From positions 3,536,001 to 3,600,000 of the forward strand of contig NC_087068.1 of assembly GCF_963678635.1 (NCBI RefSeq): a stretch of 64,000 nucleotides of DNA, given 5' to 3'. A program made the translations under genes and the position numbers. This stretch comes from Symsagittifera roscoffensis. Taxonomy: Eukaryota; Xenacoelomorpha; Acoela; Convolutidae. The notes under the pieces are model-generated. The model was not told where the DNA came from, made no database searches, and saw only the letters and a list, made by a program, of their open reading frames with translations. Within the stretch, counting starts at the first letter, position 1. Every line of letters starts with the position of its first letter. Shown here one piece after another: positions 55,234-64,000 of the stretch.

Positions 55234-57589
55234 AATTTAAGTCCAAGGAAAGTGGCGATTTTTTGTCCGCTAATGATTTCAACTATCTTAATATGGTAAA
55301 AGCTTCAAAGTGGAATATTTATGCTTGAGACGGTATTTTCATTCAGTCAAATTTTGACTTTTTAAGTTTTTAATTTTTTTACATCATCTAAGTAATATTG
55401 CTATTCGAAGAGTAAACAAAATTCACCTGTGATCATTTTTCAAAAAAAAATTGTAGGGTTGTAAGTTGCGCATTATTGCCAATTTGAGATAGTTAACAAA
55501 TGTATTTCTTAAAATACTCGTAAGAGGAAATCTAAAGCGTTTCGATTTGAATTGAGGCAAACCATTTGGTCTTTTAAGCAGTACAGGCGCTAAAAACTTC
55601 CCTTTGTAGTTCACGTTAGCGTGTAGGGGAAAAAATAAAAAAATATTGAGAAAAAACTTTTGTTCTATTGTTTAAATATTTTGTCATTTTTTCTGAGTGG
55701 CTTTGAAGTGCAGTCGGAACATTCAGGAGTTCAACTTGACATCCAAGCAGTCTTGTTCAATTTCAAATATTCAGTTTATATTGATTCAAAATGGTTCATA
55801 GAGTACACATTTTTGCCGATGTTTTAGCTATTCACGAAAGCACTGATGTCAATTTGATTGCGCCTCTCCATAAATTTGTTTTAGCTAGTTATAAAGCGTT
55901 GTTACTACCTTTTTTTTGCTTTTGCTTCAATTTGTTGGGAATGGTTTTGCACAAAATACTACGTATTTTTATTAATCATTGGGTCTGAAAAACAATCAAC
56001 AACAAGAAAAAAAACTTTAAAAAAATAGCATCAAAATTATTCAAAATGTTGAAACATCCGTCACAAACTGTTTCAGAAGTTGAATTTTAATAAAATTTCT
56101 ACAAAATGAAAGATTTTTTGGCGATTGTTAAAACTTAGTTCTCAATGTATTCTCCAAACCGATTTCAAAAAATTATAATTTTGTGTTATTTTTCGAGAAA
56201 AGAAATTTTTTTTTCATAATATTTTGAAACAAGAGATTGAAATGAAGTGCATATACATCGCTGAAACTATCTTATTCAATTAAAATTACATTGTATATTT
56301 TATTTATTTAACTCATAAAACGGTTCATCAAACAGTAACCTATATTTGATGGAAAAAGTCGTCACGCATCATCCTTTGTGTAAATCGATATGAAGCAAAA
56401 ACTAGCATTTAGTTGGTCTCGAATAGTTTTTGGCAAAATAAGTTTTGGCAAATCTATGAGTTTTGGGCTGAATATTTTAAAATTTAAGTTTTACAATTTG
56501 ATTCTTTTATAGAATTTTTAAAGCCTATTAGCCGCCTCAAATCATTTTGGAACCATTTTATAGTACGGGATAATTTGCCAAACGTAAAATTTTAAAACGA
56601 GAAAATTAGACAACTCGTGGCACTTACTTAAGATTCTTTGAAAGTCGGAACAAAAAATAACAACTAACGAACTAAAAAAATTTCTTGAATATGAAGCTCT
56701 GATTAACAATTGGCAGCGATCTGCTCCAAAATTTCTAAGCAAAGAAAAAACTAAAACTAAAATTTTAGTCATTCACATCAAATCAAAATTGTAATGCAAT
56801 ACTGATTCAAAGAATCCCGCGGAAAAAGTAAATAAAATTTGAAATTTAGAACGCAATTTCTCAAATTAAGTTAGCTGTAGACAAAAAACGATGACGTTTA
56901 AGCTTGCCGAGAGTTTCTTCCAAACTATTATACTGCAATTTGTTTAGTGAAAATAGGGCCTAAAATTTTAACCCACAACCGATCATTTTCACCTTTTTAA
57001 GACTTTTCAAAGTTTCATGAGCAAAAAGTTTGATAGTTCCGGCGATTTTTACACTGACTAAAAAACCAAAATACATCGATTTGGGGGTAAAATTTGAGGC
57101 CTGAATTTCACAAAAAAATCAATTGCAGCATAAAAATTCGATTGGAACTCTAAGCAATTTTAGCCTTCACCGTTTTCGTCCAAAATCAATTTAATTTGAG
57201 AAAAAAAATGTTTCAAATTTCAAGTTTTGTGCTTTTTGTCCGGTTAGTTTAAATCAGAACTGTATATTGCAAAAATTGTCCTTTTTTCTAATTGCTGAGT
57301 TAGGGCTAATATTTCAGCTGTTATTTGAAAAAGTTTTGCTTTATTCTCATCTTTTTGCAGAACACAAAAACAAAAATTACGCATGTTTTTCGAGAAGAAA
57401 AAATTCAATCAATAGGGAAAAAAAAAGAAAACAATAGCAAGGACTCCTAAAAATCTTAAAAATTTGCACAAACTGTATACTATTTGAAACAGGAGTACTT
57501 GCATTATGTAATACCGTAGAGTTAGTATACACACGGAAGGAGGTCACAGACTCAAGTTTAGACTTTGAAAGTCGCATTCAAGTCGGTCA
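55234..57589. other. AT-rich stretch, no supported gene
   Basis: Only short frames without recognisable features. About 55690-55765 carries the inverted relative of 38728-38773 (AAGTGCAGTCGGAACATTCAGG). Confidence 0.4.
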
Positions 57590-58111
57590 CCTAGGTTGCA
57601 ACAAAAGGTTTCTTGGTCGCGTCATCTCCGCCTTGGTCTGGAAAGCCGCGCCTTATCCACCTCACTCACGAAAGTTCGGATATTACAACTTATCGTCAAA
57701 CAGGCCAGGCCAGCCGCGCGCTTGCTTTTTGGAGTCGCGCCGTCTCCAACTTTTTCTTCGGTTGCGCTGTCTCCGCGTTGGTAGCAAAAATCGCGCCGTC
57801 TCTACCTCGGTCGTGAAAGTCTGGATCTAGAAACGACTTAATTTGACCGCGCCGATCGCACCGTTTACTGTGTTGTGCTGGTCTCTGTCTCCACCTCGGT
57901 CACCAAAAACAGCAAACGGCCGCTACGGATCATTTTAGTCGCGAAAGTCTGGATATTGCCAAATTTGGGTCGCAAAAGTCTGGATATTGCCATATTTGGG
58001 TCGCAAAAGTCTGGATATTGCCAAATTTGGGTCGCGAAAGTCTGGACATGCCAAAAATTTGTCGCGAAAGTCTAGACATGAGTCTGGGACCTCGACCCGG
58101 GCAATGAAAGA
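57590..58111 (-). repeat. Inverted relative of the GCGACC/CGGAGACGGCGCG minisatellites
   Basis: On the minus strand, CCCGGGTCGAGGTCCCAGACTCATGTC (58082-58108) matches the header at 42038-42064. Four units of CCAGACTTT(C/T)GCGACCCAAATTTGGCAATAT follow, about 30-31 bases each (57940-58070), and then degenerate GGCGGAGA..GCGCGAC units (57600-57830). Both repeat types of the 42-47 kb region are therefore present, in opposite orientation. Confidence 0.8.
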
Positions 58112-61100
58112 ACAAATCTGGTTTGAATGTTATGAATCATTGAAACACTTTTTTGTGGTTTCTTTTCGTGCGTATTAATATCCGATACATTGTCATCAAC
58201 ATGATGACAAAACCACAAAAAGCCCTGCAAGCTTCTCTGGAAACTCTCACAATACAAAACCACTCTTGTTACAACACAGTTGTTTCCTAATTCGAGAGGG
58301 TTTAAAACTGAAATTTCATAAATGATTTGAAGTTTGCAATCAGAATCACTTCAATTATATATCAAAAAATGTGTCACTTTGCCATTCAATTTCAAAATAT
58401 AATGTGTAAAAGACGAAACTTTTTCAAATTTACGAGAATTTAGGAGCCATGGAGGACCTATTGGAGCTTGGTGATTGAAAAAAAAGAGGAAATATGAACT
58501 AAAAATAAAAATCAAAAATGACATGCAATTCATCAAAATTTCAAAACGTAGATATTTTGCCAAGTAGCGCTTCAATGCTCGAAAAAATTGTACTGTAAAT
58601 CTAGTACGAAACATTCGAATAAGCATAAAACATTTTCTTTTTTTCTTTTTTTTAGCAAAGTGACTGACATCAATTGTCTTAACTCTTAAATGAAAAAGGA
58701 ACAAGACAGCTCGTATCTACAATCTACACGTTAGTTGCGACTACCTTTTAGCGTCTATGAATGAAAATGAATTTTTTTCTAGTTTAAAAAAGATATGCCT
58801 TTGAAAATATGCTCTCCCCCCTCGCGAAATAAATGTTCAAATGACATGCTTATCTGCTAGTAGCACAAAATTAAGACCAAGTAGCTTGCCCCAGTTCAAA
58901 ATAATGGTTATCTGAGCCGGAATAAAATGTTCCAAAAAGTGACCACAAATAAAATATCATTTTAAACCTGATTTCAAATTATATTATTTTTTGCAGGTTT
59001 AAATTTCGTTCGAAAGGGCTCGTGAAATAGGCAAGAGTTTTCTGAAGCAAACACAAAACCAAACAGAACACAAGTTTTACATACTGAACACACGCTTTCT
59101 CAAAAATTTGCAAAAAAAACCCACAAAATACTCCATTTTCAGGCCTCCAACCATTTTAGGTACCAATTTTTCCTGCCGTAGATTGAAAAGTAGATATATG
59201 AGAAATGTGTCAAGAAATTCGCACTTTTCAGCATGGTGTATTTGTTAGCATTTGCCAACATGTCGCAAAAATTTTCACCTAAGCTTTGTAGTTTCTCAAA
59301 TTTTTCTGGGGTTGTTTTGCGATGGTTTCTTTAGAAAGGGGTGTTGAATTACGTTGAATTACGACGTGAGCAGGTAATTTTTCCCATTCGGAAAAATTGG
59401 AAATTTTTGATTTTTTGATGTCAACGATTGAGTCAGAATTCGTTGAACTTCGTAAAAAATGGCAATGGTTAACAATAATTGATTTCACTTCTGAATGGGG
59501 AGATGGATAGAAAATAACACTGGAAAATTTTTTTTTATTACATATTTTATACTTTCGTTTTCTCTATAATATCTGAATCAAAGTGCTTGACTCGCAACCG
59601 GTGACAAAAGACCGCCCAATGTAACTTACATCGAATTAGTACGCGAATGATACAAAAATTGATTAAACGATACCCAACAGTCGTTGTAGTTGTTTCTGAT
59701 GATTTCAGTTATTACAGGAGCACATCTGTCCGATTGTCACTTTACCATCCGGATGCCGACAAGCTTATCATTAGAGTTTTTAAATATTGAATTACCACTC
59801 CAATCAGAATACTCCACAAACAACCAAAACAATTAATCTATTGATCAGAAATGATACTTAAGAAACCAAAACATCAGTAATTAGGAAAATCAGATGAAAT
59901 TACTAAATACGAACGCACTTATTTATACGGAACGCGTTAGTAAAAACGGATAAAGCTCTTTTCGCGTTTTATTTCTGCATGCCAAAACACCGGTAAAAAA
60001 AAGTTCGTTTTTCTTTTTTTCTATAACTTTTTCGGGTTCTAAATTGTTTTTTGTTCTTTTTTCTTAAAAAATTTATCTGTTTTTGATTTATCGTTAGTAA
60101 TACACTATTTTGATTTGTTTCATGTTTTTCTTTTTTGAATTTTGAGCCGTGGGAAATGGGGTTCAAGACTAACCATTTCACTCTTCGAACGCCGGATTTT
60201 TTGGTCTTAACTACATGAAAAACCCTGAACTGAGCCAACTGGAGCGTGCTTGCTCTCCCTCCGACTAGCCCAAAGCAGGCCATCAACACACCTAATTAGA
60301 GCGTTGGCTCAGAAGGATAAAAATTTGCAAAAACGTTTGCTGATCATGTAGGTCAAAACTCTAAGTAGGCCCGCTCAGGAGTTACCTATGATATATTCGC
60401 CAAGAAAGTTCATGGTTCACCACAAAAATGGTAACTTACCACCGGCGGGCTGATATCATTTAATTTTTTTTTCTGTGTTGTTCATCGTACACTCAGCCAG
60501 TTCATTTTGGTTTGTTCAAATTGTGACGAGAGTGAAACGTTTGTTTTTAGGCCAACAGCCAAACGTAGCTCTCTTAACTTTCGATAACAAACAAAATTGA
60601 CACAGTCGACATTTCCAGATAACCTGCTAATGATTAACTACGGGGATAATATCACTATTAAACGGTTACGTGATGACTGTTATATTTAGATCCATCGGAG
60701 ATGGATCTAATTTTCGTCGCCCTCAGCTAATCATGCTCTAAAAACTATTAAGATTGAGTCAAATTAATACGTTCAGGGCCTTCCAGTAGATTAATAGGTT
60801 TTACAAAAAGTTCTCACACTGTTTTGAGATGCCAGATTTTTGTTCCATTTTCGACAATGTTGTTATTTTCCCAAAAAAACCGGATTGGGAGGAGTCGAGT
60901 CCGTTTCAAACTAATCGCAGAACCTTCTTTTTCTTAATAATCTAGAAGCTAAATAATGTGTCGTACGAAAGTTCTCAGACGAGGTCTCACTTTGTATCTA
61001 TTAATTTTTCACAGATTGTCCTAATGTGCTCAGTTGTTGTATTTTTATAGTCACTTTTTTCCAAAAACGATGGTTTCTAACATTCCTCAGAAGTGTAATG

Positions 61101-62069
61101 AGCCAAATGGAACAAAGGAACAAATGCACTCTCGAATGCTCCAAAACCTTCTTATCGTCAAATGTCAGTCGTTTTTTGCGTTTTAATTCTGCATTCCGGG
61201 CAAGTTCGGCTGTGTCATCTGTTAGAACAAACCAGTTTCAGGAGAAAAAACAAAAACATCAGAAAATCTGGTCATTTTATAAGTTTTCCTACTTTGTAAA
61301 AAAAAGTCACTTGTTTGATCCAAAATACTCTCCGCGAAAGGAGCACGCGCATCTTTAGGTAAACTCTTGAGCTCTCAAATACTCAGTATGTTTTAATAAG
61401 CAAGTGCTTATTTAATAATCAGGCACTAAATCCTTATCATGATGCATTATTTACAGATTTATCATACGCACTTAAAGGAAGTTAAAAGCGTTGGGCATTG
61501 AAGGACAATAAACTTTTTTTTGTAACTATCCCTCGCTAAAAAACTATAATTTGATGCAATATTAACAGATTTAATAGAAACACACTAGGAAAACTAAAAA
61601 ATTGGATATTTTTAGAATCATAAAAAGTTTTTTTTTTTCATTTAAATGATTCAAAACCAGTCTGAACAACAACTCAATTGAAAGCTCTTGTATTTTCAAA
61701 CGTTTTTTGAAATTGCAATTCTTGTTGGTTTCGTTAATCTTGAAGAAATGGCAAAAATTTTATAAAAGTTGGGCTCAGCGGACTGAATTTTGTAGAGAAA
61801 GAAAAAATTACTTAGTTCAAAAAACTCTATAAAACTCGCACCCAACATTTTCACCCTAGCTCAGTAGCAGTCCCAGTGGGGCTCTTTCAGTTTCCGCATC
61901 CCAGGCACGCTTTTCTCTAAAGAGCTTCTTGACAGACCTGTCTCTAAATTCCTCTAAAGGGAGCTGCCACAGCTATCAAACAATTATATCGACGCTGTAT
62001 CTACAAAGTATATAATAACCGCCCCCTTGCTCCTCTAACAAAAATGACAAAAAATCTGATGAAGGTATA
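58112..62069. other. AT-rich stretch, no supported gene
   Basis: Short frames only. The longest plus frame (61026-61358) starts with GTG and shows no domain. Nothing else recognised apart from the small hairpin at 60687. Confidence 0.4.
60687..60709. repeat. Perfect 9-bp hairpin TAGATCCAT/ATGGATCTA
   Basis: A 5-base CGGAG loop separates perfectly complementary arms. Isolated, no T-run after it, function unknown. Confidence 0.6.
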
Positions 62070-62225
62070 CCAACCAAGCTCTACGAAGCTATTACAACTT
62101 CAACTTAGCCTTTGTCATTCAAATAGGTGGTTACTAATTAGATGAGATTAGATCTAATTAGTTAACACCTATCTAAACATCAAAGGCTAAACTGAAGTTG
62201 GTATGGCTACGTATAGCTTCGTTGG
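62070..62225. mobile_element. Foldback (MITE-like) element, about 75-bp inverted arms
   Basis: The left arm starts CCAACCAAGCTCTACGAAGC and the right arm, read in reverse complement, starts CCAACGAAGCTATACGTAGC. Both continue through AACTTCA(A/G)(C/T)TTAGCCTTTG and GGTG(G/T)TTACTAATTAGAT to an 8-base loop near 62144-62151. Almost the whole 156 bases pair with themselves. No coding capacity. This is typical of non-autonomous foldback DNA elements, but superfamily and target duplication are unclear. Confidence 0.75.
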
Positions 62226-64000
62226 ATTTTTTTGGTCAATCCTGATATTAGACACTTAGGGACGGTTATAAAAATGCAAAAGAGGAAAACTCTGCAGATG
62301 TATAAATTGTAAAATAAAGAGCAAGATACTACAACAATAGATTTGACTCCATGGGAAATCTCGGGTGGGAACGCTCGGATACTTAAAATTCTTTCTTAAT
62401 ACTACTTCTAGATTTTTTGCCGGAATTTAACCAAATGACAACTTCTTTTTATTTGTGCAGAACCACAAAAAACCACAAAAAATTAATCTTAAGTCTATAA
62501 AAAAAACCTCAGGGTAATTTTTTTACCCATCGAAGCATCAAAAAAATCAAAACATTGAATTACCTGCAAATTTAAAAATTTGAAAAGATCTTTCGAAAAA
62601 ACAACTTTTTCATTAGAGACTTTTAAAAATCTTTTTCATTTTTTCTTGGAACTTAGCTTTTTCAGGTTTTTTATTTAAAAACCCATTTATTTAATTACGT
62701 AATATTAAGTTCAATTTTTATTTTTATCAACCCAATTTTGTCAGTAATTTAATTTAGTTTAGCTTAATATAGTAATCAAAAACTAAAAAAAATCTGAGCA
62801 ATTTGATCAGAACATAATCAGCTAATCAACGCGAAAATATCTTTGACATAATTATATTCAAAAGGGGGTTTACAGAAAAGGTATAAAATTGATTAAGAAC
62901 ATGAAAACAGAAAATCGGAAGCAGATTGGAAAGGAAGAAGAACTGGCAATTTAAATTTTACAACTTCAAATACCACCAATTTTGCCAGAAAAACTGTCCG
63001 TGATTTTGAACCTTTTAAAATTTCCGAAGAAGTACAAAACCTGATAATAGGCACAAGTCTAACAGAGCAATTGAGCTTATGACTATACCAACTTCACAAG
63101 TGTTTATTTATACGGCGCAAAACATTTTTGGGAAAAACTGAAGGGCTTAAATCGTATGAATACAAGAAAAAAACATGTTTTGATGAAAAACTGAATGGTC
63201 GTAGATGAAACTCTCAACAAAATGAGCTTTTGAAACTATAGGGATTAATTTCTAAGTATCTAAAAACGATGGAGAAGACCTGTGTAATGCATAAAAAGGT
63301 TTGTTGTCCTTTGCTTTTGAAATGCCAATTTTTCTCTTCCTGAGATTCTTAATTTTTTTCATTTTAGAAGTTTTTCTTTCGTATATTGATTAAAACTACT
63401 AAAAATATAAATGAAAACCAAAAATTAGAATACGTGATAATGCAAATTGGTACAAATACGGATTTGAAGAGAAAGTATAAAGATGTAGATGAAATTTATC
63501 TAAGAATAAAGAGCTTGCAAATACTGAACCGAGCAAATTTCAGTCAATAATGATTATTATAACTGAAACTCTCCCAGTTTTGAAAAACAGTGACGAAATG
63601 GTTTTTGTAGACCAAGCAAATGACGCTTTGTTAACCATTTTTGGGCCAACAAAATAATGTAAAAACATAACCTTGAAACAAACTCACTCCAACCTATTCA
63701 CTGAGACAGAACAGTGTTTTTTGTTTTGCTTGTCACCGATTTATTTACTGAAAAGGTGTTCAAATTTCGAAAAGCACCTTTTACGGTTGAAAAATTACAA
63801 CCAAACAAGATTTGAACGCAAAATTACCGAAAATTGACTAGAAGTTTTGCTATGAAGAATCAAATCCAGAAAAAAATGTCCAAAATAACACAAAAAGGTA
63901 GAACAACAGCAGTGTAGTGCAATAACAAAAAAGTAAGGTAATGCAACAAAAACTTTGTTTAGTTGAAGTGATAAAATCAAAAACCCACTCAATGATTTCT
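62226..64000. other. AT-rich stretch, no supported gene
   Basis: No recognisable coding frame, RNA gene or repeat beyond poly-A/T runs. Confidence 0.4.

Noticed and set aside
54970-55299. Open frame running across the N gap
   Set aside because: It exists only because undetermined bases contain no stops.
60687-60709. Transcription terminator
   Set aside because: Hairpin without a T-run, in a eukaryotic genome. Kept only as a small inverted repeat.
61026-61358. 110-codon plus-strand frame
   Set aside because: It starts with GTG, has no domain and sits in featureless AT-rich sequence with no supporting splice context.

Overview
This is an AT-rich eukaryotic, most likely animal, genomic window. 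It has spliced exons with GT..AG junctions, very few genes and a large load of decayed LTR retroelements and satellite-like repeats. It has no prokaryotic signals. I cannot name the species. Envelope-bearing Ty3/gypsy elements of this general build are known in several animal groups, including the Tor elements of larvacean tunicates, but nothing here proves that placement. A run of exactly 200 N (55034-55233) marks an assembly gap.

Layout. 1-2750: a comparatively GC-rich, broken Ty3/gypsy pol on the minus strand. 2750-6725: AT-rich sequence with two short degenerate repeats and a possible broken coding patch. 6726-7734: an exon (exon A) of a superfamily-1 helicase-like protein, ending in a strong GTAAGT donor. 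8214-about 26530: an approximately 18.3 kb, heavily mutated, env-bearing LTR element lying inside the intron after exon A. 26901-27027: a phase-compatible exon (exon B). 27028-28500: a local tandem duplication holding another possible exon. 28554-33060: palindromic AT repeats, a C-rich tract and a degraded gag-protease element. 33352-34692 and 35588-37925: two tandem copies of one gene, the first a pseudogene and the second a long open exon of an unrecognised repeat-helix protein. 39620-41230: more palindromic AT repeats. 41291-46250: a seven-unit tandem array whose long units carry a CCAAT/octamer-like/TATA promoter-like module. 46255-46900: a GC-rich minisatellite. 47281-55033: a second copy of the 8-26 kb element family, inverted and truncated at the gap. 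57590-58111: an inverted relative of the minisatellite. 62070-62225: a long-armed foldback element.

How it fits together. Reading phases allow one host gene model of exon A (6726-7734), exon B (26901-27027) and the long exon (35588-37925). It would join a helicase-like C-terminal core to a long alpha-helical, ankyrin-like tail, with the 18 kb element sitting in its first visible intron. The two copies of the LTR element confirm each other's structure. Beyond gag and pol, both carry a Pro/Ser/Thr-rich ORF before env and a further conserved ORF after env. All element genes seen here are broken and several catalytic residues are lost, so these look like fossils rather than active elements.
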